Shown piece after piece: positions 7,356 to 15,244 of a stretch of 18,580 nt of DNA. A program made the translations under genes and the position numbers. The notes beneath the pieces were generated by a model. The model was not told the origin of the DNA and made no database searches. It saw only the letters and a program-made list of their open reading frames with translations. The first letter of the stretch is position 1, and the number at the start of each line of letters is the position of its first letter. The stretch lies in NCBI GenBank assembly GCA_030680655.1, contig JAUXUZ010000011.1, positions 1 through 18,580 on the forward strand, in the 5' to 3' direction. The DNA is from Phycisphaerales bacterium. Its GTDB lineage: Bacteria; Planctomycetota; Phycisphaerae; Phycisphaerales; UBA1924.

Positions 7356-7796
7356 ATGCGGCTTGTCATCCAACGCGTCTCCTCCGCCTCCGTCACCGTC
7401 GATACCGTCGTCCGCGGCCAGATCGAAGCGGGCCTCATGGTCCTCGTCGGCTTCGCTACGACCGACACCGCCGCGCAGCTCCCCTGGGCCGCCGACAAGC
7501 TCGCCAACCTCCGCATCTTCGAGGATGCCCAGGAGAAGATGAACCTCTCGGTGCTCGACACCAAGGGGTCGATCCTGCTTGTCCCCAACTTCACCCTCTG
7601 CGGCGACGCCCAGAAAGGCCGCCGCCCCGGCTTCGACAACGCCATGCGCCCCGAGCAGGCCGAGCCGATGTTCAACGAACTGGTGCGTATGGTCGCCGAG
7701 CGCGGCGTGCCGGTCCAGACCGGCGTCTTCCGAGCCCACATGCAGGTCGCGCTGGTCAACAACGGGCCGATCACGCTGGTCATCGACGTGCCTTAG
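7356..7796 (+). CDS. dtd: D-aminoacyl-tRNA deacylase (DTD)
   Basis: This 146-residue enzyme hydrolyses D-amino acids (and glycine from mischarged tRNA-Ala) off tRNA, working in the cytoplasm as a homodimer. Length and ends fit the family: MRLVIQRVSSASVTVD at the start and NNGPITLVID at residues 135-143, which carries the Gly-cisPro motif (NxGPxT) that rejects L-amino acids. KGRRPGFDNAM follows the active-site strand as expected. The other signature, normally SQFTL, reads PNFTL (77-81): the Thr is kept but the Ser-Gln pair is Pro-Asn. The related ATD enzymes also have Pro at that first position, so specificity may differ. Start is the ATG at 7356; no SD is visible. It is followed by a large REP cluster. 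Confidence 0.93.
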   Translation: MRLVIQRVSSASVTVDTVVRGQIEAGLMVLVGFATTDTAAQLPWAADKLANLRIFEDAQEKMNLSVLDTKGSILLVPNFTLCGDAQKGRRPGFDNAMRPEQAEPMFNELVRMVAERGVPVQTGVFRAHMQVALVNNGPITLVIDVP

Positions 7797-7810
7797 TCGG
7801 GGTTCCCTCT

Positions 7811-7997
7811 CTTCGCCCAGCGGGCGCGCTGACGTTGCCACCGACTTCAGTCGGTGGGGTAGGCCCTGCAACTGATCTGCGGCCCAGCGGGCCGGCTCGG
7901 ATTGGGTCAGCCAGCCCGCTGGGCTGCAAGGCAGGCGGTGGTTGCCTATTCCAGCGGGTGAACCCGCAGGCAACGTCAGCGCGCCCGCTGGGCGAAG
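7811..7997. repeat. 187-bp composite REP element with perfect 29-bp terminal inverted repeats
   Basis: The outer arms 7811-7839 and 7969-7997 are exact reverse complements over 29 bp. Between them are more palindromes: an 8-bp stem CCACCGAC / GTCGGTGG with TTCA loop (7838-7857), an imperfect inverted pair built on GCCCAGCGGGC (about 7880-7930), and GCGGG-tgaa-CCCGC (about 7954-7967). The whole unit lies between dtd and chrA and could fold into one cruciform. It contains no gene, so it looks like a non-autonomous mobile or BIME-type element. Confidence 0.85.
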
Positions 7998-8024
7998 ACA
8001 GGTCCAGCAGGCCCGCACCCTTCC

Positions 8025-8112
8025 CCCTCCGCTTTCTCCGTGCTCCTCCGCACCCTCCGCGTTCCTGCCTTCTCACTTCGCGCTCTTCGAGTCCTTTGCG
8101 TTCCTCTTCGGT
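8025..8112 (+). repeat. Pyrimidine-rich degenerate short-period repeat upstream of chrA
   Basis: The stretch repeats variants of CTCCGCG / CTTCGCG / CTTTGCG on the plus strand at 7-10-base steps. It is probably non-coding, although the chrA reading frame happens to stay open through it. Together with the composite REP element it accounts for the long gap between dtd and chrA. Confidence 0.5.
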
Positions 8113-8124
8113 ATCCTCAAGGCC

Positions 8125-9333
8125 GTGCCCCCCCCCGAAGCCCTCGCCATCTACATCCGCTTCCTCCGCATCGGGCTCAACGCCTTCGGCGGCCCCTTCA
8201 CGCAGATCGCCACGCTGCAGCATGAGCTGGTCGTCGGCGAGAAGTGGACCACCAACGCGCGCTTCAACCGCGTCCTGGCCGTCTACCAGGCGCTCCCCGG
8301 GCCCGAGGCCACCGAGATGTCCGTCTGGCTCGGCACCTGCCGCGCCGGGCGCATCGGCGGCCTCGCCGCGGGGCTTGGCTTCCTCACGCCCGGCACCGCC
8401 CTGGTGCTGCTCGCCGCGTTCCTCTACACGCGATTTGGTCTCTCGCCGATCGCCGCCGCCGCGATGGCCGGCGCGCAGGCCGCGGCCCTGGCGCTGCTCT
8501 GCAACGCCGTCCGCACGCTCGGCCGGCGAGCGTGCACCGACAGCACGCTCATCTTCATCGCCGTTGCCGCCGGAGCAACCTCCCTCGGTGGCATGCACTT
8601 TGGCGTCATCCTCGTCCTCTCCGCCATGGCCGGCTTCCTCACCGACCGCGGCAAGAACTGGGCGGGCTTCGGACTCATCGGCGGCATGGCCTTCTTCGCG
8701 CTGATGATCTTCATCTGGCGGACGCTCACTCCGCCTGAGGATGCACTCCCGATCATCGGCACCGGCGCGAACGCCGGCAACGGGACGCTGGTCGAAGGGC
8801 TCCTCTCCGGCGCGAAAGCGGGCCTGCTCTCCTTCGGCGGCGCGTACACCGCCGTTCCCTACCTGCGCGACGACGCGGTGCTGATCAACGGCTGGATGAC
8901 CCACACGCAGTTCCTCGACGGGCTGGCGGTTGTGAGCACGTTCCCCACGCCGCTGATCTCCCTCGCCGGCTTCGTCGGATTCGTCGGCGGCGGCTGGCCC
9001 GTCGCCGCCGTCATGCTCGCCGCCGTCTACCTTCCCGCGTTCGCGTTCACGCTCATCGGTCACAGCCGCATCGAGCGGCTCGTTGACAACGAGCCGTTCC
9101 ACGCCACGCTCGACGGCGCCGCCGCGGCGGTCGTCGGCCTCGTCGGCGCAGCGGCGATCCAGCTCTTCAAGCCCACGTTCTTCGAAGGGACCAACCCCTG
9201 GCCGATCAAGGGGGCGATCTTCATCGCCGCGCTCTTCGTGGTCGTCCGCTACAGCCGGCGCTGGACCAACCCGGCGGTCATCCTCGCCGCCGCGGCGGTG
9301 GGGATGCTGCTGCTGCGAACGACTACACCCTGA
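8125..9333 (+). CDS. chrA: Chromate transporter, two-domain (CHR family)
   Basis: This membrane protein of about 402 residues belongs to the CHR family, whose characterised members export chromate. It has the long-chain architecture of two homologous halves: the first with IGLNAFGGPFTQIATLQHE near residues 16-34, the second with GLLSFGGAYTAVPYLRDDAV about 235 residues later. Family elements PGPEATEMSVWLG (first half) and STFPTPLISLAGFVGF (second half) are also present. Ten or more hydrophobic segments are visible. The GTG at 8125 is chosen because homology-like sequence (PPPEALAIYIRFLRIGLNAFGG) begins there. The frame stays open upstream to 7942, but that part is repeat DNA. No ChrB regulator or other metal gene is adjacent, so chromate as substrate is inferred from family only. 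Confidence 0.9.
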   Translation: MPPPEALAIYIRFLRIGLNAFGGPFTQIATLQHELVVGEKWTTNARFNRVLAVYQALPGPEATEMSVWLGTCRAGRIGGLAAGLGFLTPGTALVLLAAFLYTRFGLSPIAAAAMAGAQAAALALLCNAVRTLGRRACTDSTLIFIAVAAGATSLGGMHFGVILVLSAMAGFLTDRGKNWAGFGLIGGMAFFALMIFIWRTLTPPEDALPIIGTGANAGNGTLVEGLLSGAKAGLLSFGGAYTAVPYLRDDAVLINGWMTHTQFLDGLAVVSTFPTPLISLAGFVGFVGGGWPVAAVMLAAVYLPAFAFTLIGHSRIERLVDNEPFHATLDGAAAAVVGLVGAAAIQLFKPTFFEGTNPWPIKGAIFIAALFVVVRYSRRWTNPAVILAAAAVGMLLLRTTTP

Positions 9334-9378
9334 CGACCGCAGAAGCCCCTCTCCCAGCTCTGCTTGGGCCGTGCGAGT

Positions 9379-9429
9379 CGTGCGACGCACGAGAAGCCGG
9401 AAGCCAAGTATCGCGGTCTGAAAGACCGC
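9379..9429. repeat. REP-like hairpins downstream of chrA
   Basis: Two palindromes: CGTGCG-a-CGCACG (9379-9391) and GCGGTCT-gaa-AGACCGC (9413-9429). On the minus strand the second follows a GTAG (in GGGGTAGGGA), the tetranucleotide foot typical of REP sequences. A degenerate CTCCCAGCTCTGC copy lies just upstream at about 9352. Confidence 0.55.
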
Positions 9430-9500
9430 CATCCCTACCCCCAAGTCCGCGAGGCCGGGTGAGGGTTCCTCGAGAGGTCCACGCAGACTCCTCCGCTCCC

Positions 9501-9563
9501 AAACCACCCTCATCCGGCGTCGCCAAGCCTCCGCCACCTTCTCCCAGCGGAGCTGGGAGAAGG
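9501..9563 (-). repeat. REP-like element, copy 1 of the CTCCCAGC family
   Basis: A 12-bp stem (CCTTCTCCCAGC / GCTGGGAGAAGG, 9537-9563, 3-nt loop) with an associated tail that, on the minus strand, reads ..GAGGCT..GCGA..CGGATGAGGG. The same stem plus tail occurs on the plus strand at 10360-10420, so stem and tail move together as one element. Confidence 0.7.
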
Positions 9564-9591
9564 GCTCGCTGACCTTCTACCCTCTCTGCCC

Positions 9592-9933
9592 GTGGCCAAG
9601 CGTTCCGTCGTCATCTTGAAGTCGGTCGACCCCGGCGCTGAGGTCACCGAGGGGCTGCCGCCGATGGGCACAACCGCCGAGGTGCTCGACCAGTTGGCCC
9701 GCTTCAACACCGCCCCCGACGGCGCCAAGCCCAAGAACCCCGACCAGATCGTGACCACGATCTACGGGCCGGGCATGCTGGTCGAGCTGGCCGCGCAGGA
9801 CGACGAGGTCCGCCAGCTGATGGTGACCATGACCGACGAGGACTTTGCCTTCCCCGTTCTCACCAGGGCGTGCCGCGTCTACAAGTGGACCCTCATGGAC
9901 CCCGAGACGGGGCAGCGGCTGCGGTTTGGGTGA
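9592..9933 (+). CDS. Small conserved-looking hypothetical protein
   Basis: A 113-residue soluble protein, MAKRSVVILKSVDPGAEVTEGLPP at the start and DPETGQRLRFG at the end. It has no signal peptide or transmembrane segment. It starts at a GTG (9592) with no SD behind a C/T-rich leader, as do several neighbours. The order Lys-rich beta start, acidic middle (AAQDDEVRQLMVTMTDEDFAFPVL) and a final strand YKWTLMDPETG suggests a small alpha/beta fold. I do not recognise the family. It may be co-transcribed with the next gene, although a long inverted repeat separates them. Confidence 0.65.
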   Translation: MAKRSVVILKSVDPGAEVTEGLPPMGTTAEVLDQLARFNTAPDGAKPKNPDQIVTTIYGPGMLVELAAQDDEVRQLMVTMTDEDFAFPVLTRACRVYKWTLMDPETGQRLRFG

Positions 9934-10037
9934 AGGGATCGAGGGGCCAAGGCATCAAGGGATCAAGAAGAGGGCCGCGCCGCGGCCTTGCTGCCTTTTC
10001 TTCTCGATCCCTTGATCCCTCGATGCCTTGATGCCTT
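9934..10037. repeat. Long imperfect inverted repeat between two small genes
   Basis: The left arm (about 9934-9970) is built from GGCATCAAGGGATCAAG-type words. The right arm (about 10000-10037) carries their reverse complements, CTTGATCCCTCGATGCC and similar. At the centre is GGCCGCG-c-CGCGGCC (9973-9987). It starts directly at the upstream stop codon. It could form a hairpin that attenuates transcription; a short T-run (TTTT, 9996-9999) lies inside the right side. Confidence 0.7.
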
Positions 10038-10053
10038 CCCCCTACCCTTCCCC

Positions 10054-10353
10054 ATGCCCACCTATCTCTACGAGCTGCTCGACAAAGCGGGCAAGCCGAC
10101 CGGCGAGACGTTCGAGATCGTCCAGCCGATGAAGGACGTCGCGCTGACAAAGGAGCCCAAGACGGGTAAGCCCTGCAGGCGCGCGATCGTCGCCCCGGCC
10201 ATCGCCGGCAAGTGGAGCGGCGACAAGAAGGACACGCTCAGCAACAAGAACCTGGAGCGCCTCGGCTTCACCAAGTACGAGCGCAAGGGCAAGGGCTATA
10301 TGGAGCGCGTCGCCGGCAAGGCGGGCCCCAAGTCGATCTCGACTGAGGATTGA
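10054..10353 (+). CDS. FmdB-like small protein lacking zinc-ribbon cysteines
   Basis: The 99-residue product starts MPTYLYELLD and continues GETFEIVQPMKDVALTKEP-KTGKPCRRAI. This matches the register of FmdB-type zinc-ribbon proteins (MPTYEYRC..CG..FE..Q.M.D..L..CP.CG..V.R.I), but the two CxxC knuckles are missing and only one Cys (in KPCRR) remains. The C-terminal half is basic and low in complexity (KWSGDKKDTLSNKNLERLGFTKYERKGKGYMERV). It is therefore a degenerate or metal-free relative, with unknown role. The ATG at 10054 is selected because the MPTY signature starts there; codons upstream belong to the inverted repeat. No SD is visible. A REP-like hairpin follows 6 bp after its stop. Confidence 0.6.
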   Translation: MPTYLYELLDKAGKPTGETFEIVQPMKDVALTKEPKTGKPCRRAIVAPAIAGKWSGDKKDTLSNKNLERLGFTKYERKGKGYMERVAGKAGPKSISTED

Positions 10354-10359
10354 CCATGT

Positions 10360-10420
10360 CCTTCTCCCAGCTCTGCTGGGAGAAGGTGTCACGAGGCTTT
10401 GCGAGTGACGGATGAGGGTG
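10360..10420 (+). repeat. REP-like element, copy 2 of the CTCCCAGC family, in the leuS leader
   Basis: A 12-bp perfect stem (10360-10371 with 10375-10386, TCT loop) is followed by a tail containing GTCAC..GTGAC and CGGATGAGGG. It is the same element as at 9501-9563 in the opposite orientation. It lies 30 bp before the leuS ATG, and the leuS frame stays open back into it, so it could mislead start calling. Confidence 0.75.
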
Positions 10421-10449
10421 CCTTGTTGCACGGCGTAAACTGCCCCGCA

Positions 10450-13400
10450 ATGTCCCAATCCCCCAGCACTCCCCGCCCCGACGACACCAACCCGCACCGA
10501 TACACCGCGGCCCTTGCGCACACCCTCGAGACCCGCTGGCAGAAGTGGTGGGCCGACCACAACACCTTCGTGCAGCCCAACCCGGGCGAGCCCGGCTTCC
10601 ACGCCGACCGGCCGAAGTTCTACTGCCTCGACATGTTCCCCTACCCAAGCGGCGCGGGCCTGCACGTCGGCCACCCCGAGGGGTACACGGCGACGGACAT
10701 CGTCTGCCGCTACAAGCGGGCGAGAGGCTACAACGTCCTGCACCCGATGGGCTGGGACGCCTTCGGCCTGCCCGCGGAGCAGTACGCGATCGCGACCGGC
10801 GTCCACCCGGCGATCACCACGCGCACGGCGATCGACAACTTCCGCCGCCAGCTCCAGCGCTTCGGGTTCAGCTACGACTGGACGCGCGAGTTCGGCACCA
10901 TCGACCCCGGCTACTACAAGTGGACGCAGTGGATCTTCCTGAAGCTCTACGACGCGTGGTTTGACCCGGCAGAGAAGAAGGCCCGTCCGATCAGCGACCT
11001 GAAGGCTGCGCTCGCGTCGGGCGCGGTCGCCGCGCAGATCAACCCCGCCGCCGACACCAAGCCGTTCAACCCCGCGCCCGCGTCGTGGACATCCGCCACG
11101 CCCGCGCAGCAGCGCGCGATCATCGACTCCTACCGCCTCGCCTACCAGGGGACGACGACCGTCAACTGGTGCCCCAGGCTCGGCACCGTGCTCGCCAACG
11201 ACGAGGTGATCGACGGCAAGTCCGAGCGCGGCGGGCACCCGGTGCTGCGCAAGCCGCTGAAGCAGTGGATGTTCCGCATCACCGCCTACGCCGATCGGCT
11301 GCTGAGCCAGCTCGACCCGCTGGACTGGCCCGAGAGCACCAAGACCCAGCAGCGAGAGTGGATCGGGCGCAGCGAGGGCGCGGAGATCGAGTTTGAGCTC
11401 CCGGGTACCCCCTCGCTCCGCGAGGGGCTGGGTAACTCCACGCTCCGCGTGGAGTCGAGATGGCTGCCACCCTCAGACCTCGATGAGATTGCAAGCGCAC
11501 CACGCGCGTTGCTCAATCCGGCCGGGTTCGTACCTCGCGACCCTTATCCAAAGGGCATGTACGGCGCGGTGCGCGAGCTCACAAGCACGTCACGCAACCT
11601 GCCGCATCATCGCCTGCCCGACGCGACGTATTTCGTGTCCTGGCGCACACAGCCAGGCACAGTGATGTCCGAGAACGAGCGTTCAATCGCCCTAGACGCG
11701 CTCAAGCACTTCGATGGAACGCGATGCCACGTGTACGCTGCCTGTGTGATGCCCGATCACGTGCACTGGGTTGTCCGGCCGGTCGACGGGCACGATCTCT
11801 CAGAGTTGTGCGAGAGCGTGAAGCACTTCAGTGCGGTGCAGATCAACAAGAAGCGAAGCAGTTCAGGGCGACTGTGGGACCCGGAGATGTTCGATCACAT
11901 CGTCCGTGATCGAGCATTCTTTGGTGAGTTTCTCCGCTACGTCGTATCTAACCCGGTGGAGGCGGGCCTGGCTCCTGCACCCAGCCAGTATCGGTGGATG
12001 GCCGTCAGTTCTGAGGCGTGGAGCGCTCAGCACGCCGCGGGTACAGCCGTCGGACACCACGCGGAGCGTGGTGGTACCCCAAGTCTCCGTGTCTTCACCA
12101 CGCGCCCCGACACGCTCTTCGGCGCGACGTACATGGTCGTTGCCCCCGAGCACCCGCTGGTTGAGGCCGTGCTCGCGTCGCCGGGTGAGCGCACCGACGC
12201 GGCGGCGGTCCGTGCGTACGTCGTGGCCGCGAAGAACAAGTCCGACATCGAGCGGATGGAGAGCAAGCAGAAGTCCGGCGTCGATCTCGGCATCGACGCG
12301 GTCAACCCCGCCACGGGCGCGCCGATCCCCGTCTGGGTCGCCGACTACGTGCTCATCGGCTACGGCACCGGCGCCATCATGGCTGTGCCGGGGCACGACG
12401 ACCGCGACTTCGAGTTCGCCAGGGCCTTCAACCTGCCGGTGGTGCGCGTGCTGATCCCCGCCGAGGGCGTCCGCGTCGATCCGGCCGTCTGCTTCGCGGG
12501 CGAGGGTGTGGCGATCAACTCGTCGCGCCCCGACCTCACCATCGACGGCATGCGCACCGCCGAGGCGAAGGCGAAGGTGATCGACTGGCTTGAGGCAAGC
12601 GGCAGGGGCACACGCAAGGTGAACTACAAGTTCCGCGACTGGACGTTCAGCCGCCAGCGTTACTGGGGCGAGCCGTTCCCGATCGTCTTTGATGATGCGG
12701 GCAACCACTACCCGGTGGGCGAGAGCGCGCTGCCGGTGGTGCTGCCCGAGCTCGCCGACTACGCGCCGATCGAGAGCGACGACCCGCAGCCGCTGCTGGC
12801 GAAGGCGAAGGACTGGGTGCGGACCACCGCCGGTGCGGTGGGGATCGACCCCTCTGTGCTGCCGGCGAACACGCCGGTGACGCGCGAGACCAACACCATG
12901 CCCGGCTCGGCCGGCTCGTCGTGGTACGCGCTGCGCTACACCGACAACCGCAACGACAAGGCACCGGTCTCTCCGGAGGCCGACGCCTACTGGATGTGCG
13001 GCGACGGCTCGAAGTTGGGGGGCGTGGACCTCTACCTCGGCGGCAGCGAGCACGCCGTCGGCCACCTGCTCTACGCACGCTTCTGGCAGAGCGTGCTCTT
13101 TGACCTGGGCATTGTCTCGACGGTTGAGCCGTTCCAGAAGCTCTTCCACCAGGGGCTGATCACCAGCTTCGCCTACCAGCGCGCCGACAAGACGCTCGTG
13201 CCGACCGACGAGGTCGAAGAAACCGGCGAGGGCGTGTTCGTCGAGAAGAAGACAGGCGCCCAGGTCAACCAGATCGTCGCCAAAATGAGCAAGTCGCTCA
13301 AGAACGTGGTCAACCCCGACGAGATTATCGCCGGCTACGGCGCCGACACGTTCCGGCTCTACGAGATGGCGATGGGCCCGCTGGAGGCGAGCAAGCCGTG

Positions 13401-13980
13401 GAACACCAAGGACATCGTCGGCCCCTTCCGCTTCCTGCAGCGCGTGTGGCGCAACGTGCTCGACGAGCAGACGGGCGAGCTGCGCGTGGCGGAGGCTGCG
13501 CCGGGCGTCGAGCTTGAGAAGAAGCTCCACCGCACCATCGCGGGTGTCACCAGCGACATCGAGAACCTTGCCCTGCACACCGCGATCTCGAAGCTGATCG
13601 AGCTCAACAACGACCTGACGAAGATCGCGGCGGAGGGACCTCTTCCCCGGCGCGCGGCGGAGGTCATCACGCTGCTGGTCGCTCCGCTGGCGCCGCACAT
13701 CGCCGAAGAACTCTGGCAGAAGCTCGGGCACACCCATTCGATCAGCGCCGAGCCCTGGCCGGCGTTCGACCCCGCGATGCTCGTTGACGACCAGGTCGAG
13801 ATCCCGATCCAGGTGCTCGGCAAGCTCCGCGGCAAGATGATGGTGCCGGCGAAGGCGGACGCGAAGCAGATCGAAGACCTCGCCCGCAACGACCCCAACG
13901 TGCAGAAGCACCTTGAAGGGAAGGCGATCAAGAAGGTGATCGTCGTGCCGGGGCGGATGATCAACTTCGTCGTCGGGTAA
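10450..13980 (+). CDS. leuS: Leucyl-tRNA synthetase with an in-frame RAYT transposase inserted in the editing domain
   Basis: This class I synthetase charges tRNA-Leu. All key parts are visible: YPSGAGLHVGH (HIGH-type motif, H72-H75), MGWDAFGLPAEQYA, WIGRSEGAEIEFELPG entering the CP1 editing domain, VFTTRPDTLFGATYM and GTGAIMAVPGHDDRDFEFA (editing-site Thr-rich and Asp elements), NTMPGSAGSSWY, LYLGGSEHAVGHLLYARFW and KMSKS at 945-949. A C-terminal anticodon-binding and small terminal domain follow. The protein is 1176 residues; bacterial LeuRS is usually under 1000. About 220 extra residues (roughly 318-544) are a REP-flanked RAYT domain between FELPG and the strand before VFTTRPDT. No stop or frameshift interrupts it. 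The ATG at 10450 fits the conserved N-terminus; upstream codons come from a REP. Without the insert the protein would be about 953 residues. The gene is convergent with the transsulfuration gene. Confidence 0.95.
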   Translation: MSQSPSTPRPDDTNPHRYTAALAHTLETRWQKWWADHNTFVQPNPGEPGFHADRPKFYCLDMFPYPSGAGLHVGHPEGYTATDIVCRYKRARGYNVLHPMGWDAFGLPAEQYAIATGVHPAITTRTAIDNFRRQLQRFGFSYDWTREFGTIDPGYYKWTQWIFLKLYDAWFDPAEKKARPISDLKAALASGAVAAQINPAADTKPFNPAPASWTSATPAQQRAIIDSYRLAYQGTTTVNWCPRLGTVLANDEVIDGKSERGGHPVLRKPLKQWMFRITAYADRLLSQLDPLDWPESTKTQQREWIGRSEGAEIEFELPGTPSLREGLGNSTLRVESRWLPPSDLDEIASAPRALLNPAGFVPRDPYPKGMYGAVRELTSTSRNLPHHRLPDATYFVSWRTQPGTVMSENERSIALDALKHFDGTRCHVYAACVMPDHVHWVVRPVDGHDLSELCESVKHFSAVQINKKRSSSGRLWDPEMFDHIVRDRAFFGEFLRYVVSNPVEAGLAPAPSQYRWMAVSSEAWSAQHAAGTAVGHHAERGGTPSLRVFTTRPDTLFGATYMVVAPEHPLVEAVLASPGERTDAAAVRAYVVAAKNKSDIERMESKQKSGVDLGIDAVNPATGAPIPVWVADYVLIGYGTGAIMAVPGHDDRDFEFARAFNLPVVRVLIPAEGVRVDPAVCFAGEGVAINSSRPDLTIDGMRTAEAKAKVIDWLEASGRGTRKVNYKFRDWTFSRQRYWGEPFPIVFDDAGNHYPVGESALPVVLPELADYAPIESDDPQPLLAKAKDWVRTTAGAVGIDPSVLPANTPVTRETNTMPGSAGSSWYALRYTDNRNDKAPVSPEADAYWMCGDGSKLGGVDLYLGGSEHAVGHLLYARFWQSVLFDLGIVSTVEPFQKLFHQGLITSFAYQRADKTLVPTDEVEETGEGVFVEKKTGAQVNQIVAKMSKSLKNVVNPDEIIAGYGADTFRLYEMAMGPLEASKPWNTKDIVGPFRFLQRVWRNVLDEQTGELRVAEAAPGVELEKKLHRTIAGVTSDIENLALHTAISKLIELNNDLTKIAAEGPLPRRAAEVITLLVAPLAPHIAEELWQKLGHTHSISAEPWPAFDPAMLVDDQVEIPIQVLGKLRGKMMVPAKADAKQIEDLARNDPNVQKHLEGKAIKKVIVVPGRMINFVVG
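11403..11455 (+). repeat. Left REP pair of the RAYT element (translated)
   Basis: Two direct copies start 27 bp apart. Copy 1 has GGGTA foot (11403-11407) and hairpin CCCCTCGC-tcc-GCGAGGGG (11409-11427). Copy 2 has GGGTA foot (11430-11434) and hairpin ACTCCACGC-tcc-GCGTGGAGT (11435-11455). Both have the same foot, one-base offset, stem and TCC loop; stem bases differ in compensated pairs. They are translated as TPSLREGLGNSTLRVES within LeuRS. Confidence 0.88.
12055..12080 (-). repeat. Right REP of the RAYT element, inverted (translated)
   Basis: The hairpin CACCACGC-gga-GCGTGGTG (12055-12073) is followed by TACCC (12075-12079). Read on the minus strand it is GGGTA, one base, an 8-bp stem and a TCC loop, exactly the layout of the left copies. 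Opposite orientation at the two ends is the arrangement expected of a REP-RAYT unit. Confidence 0.87.
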
Positions 13981-13983
13981 GAG

Positions 13984-14059
13984 CCTCGTGCGCGAGCACG
14001 AGGAGTAGGTCCGGCGTTCGCGACCTTGCGGTCGCGTCCTTCTTGTGCTTGCGCACAAG
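13984..14059. terminator. Three-hairpin REP cluster between convergent genes, probable two-way terminator
   Basis: The hairpins are CCTCGTGC-gcga-GCACGAGG (13984-14003), CGCGACC-ttgc-GGTCGCG (14019-14036) and CTTGTGC-ttgc-GCACAAG (14042-14059). The first is an inverted relative of the third and of the kbl-leader hairpin at 2830-2849. They fill the whole gap between the leuS stop and the stop of the minus-strand gene at 14064. No long T-run follows, so the termination role is inferred from position and stem strength. Confidence 0.6.
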
Positions 14060-14063
14060 GCTC

Positions 14064-15224
<1,161 letters not shown>

Positions 15225-15244
15225 AGCGGGCTCCGGGGTATCGC

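Larger units (their letters stand above)
11402..12081 (+). mobile_element. REP-RAYT element (Y1/HUH transposase) embedded in leuS
   Basis: REP-associated tyrosine transposases are single-domain HUH endonucleases related to IS200/IS605 TnpA that act on REP hairpins. The translated insert, read in the leuS frame, shows the full family pattern: SRNLPHHRLPDATYFVSWRT (about residues 381-400 of the fusion), VYAACVMPDHVHWVVRP with the HUH-type HVH at 437-439, LSELCESVKHFSAVQIN, RLWDPEMFDHIVRD, and LRYVVSNPVEAGL with Tyr497 four residues before NPV, the catalytic-Tyr position, then YRWMAVSS. All catalytic positions are therefore intact. REP hairpins bound it on both sides. An internal ATG at 11557 could start a separate product but has no properly spaced SD. 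By eye, third-codon positions are less C/G-biased than in flanking leuS, suggesting transfer. Exact element ends are uncertain by a few bases. Confidence 0.92.

Noticed and set aside
7942..8124. Upstream TTG start for chrA giving 61 more residues
   Set aside because: The added part is translated REP and pyrimidine-rich repeat DNA; family-like sequence starts at the GTG at 8125.
11404..12080. GGTACCCC at both edges of the leuS insertion as a target-site duplication
   Set aside because: GGTACC is palindromic and belongs to the GGGTA foot of the inverted REPs, so the apparent direct repeat follows from REP layout. HUH transposases are also not expected to make duplications.
11402..12081. Intein in leuS
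   Set aside because: No splicing-block residues (N-terminal Cys/Ser, C-terminal His-Asn) at the junctions; the inserted domain is a Y1/HUH transposase, not a Hint/homing endonuclease.
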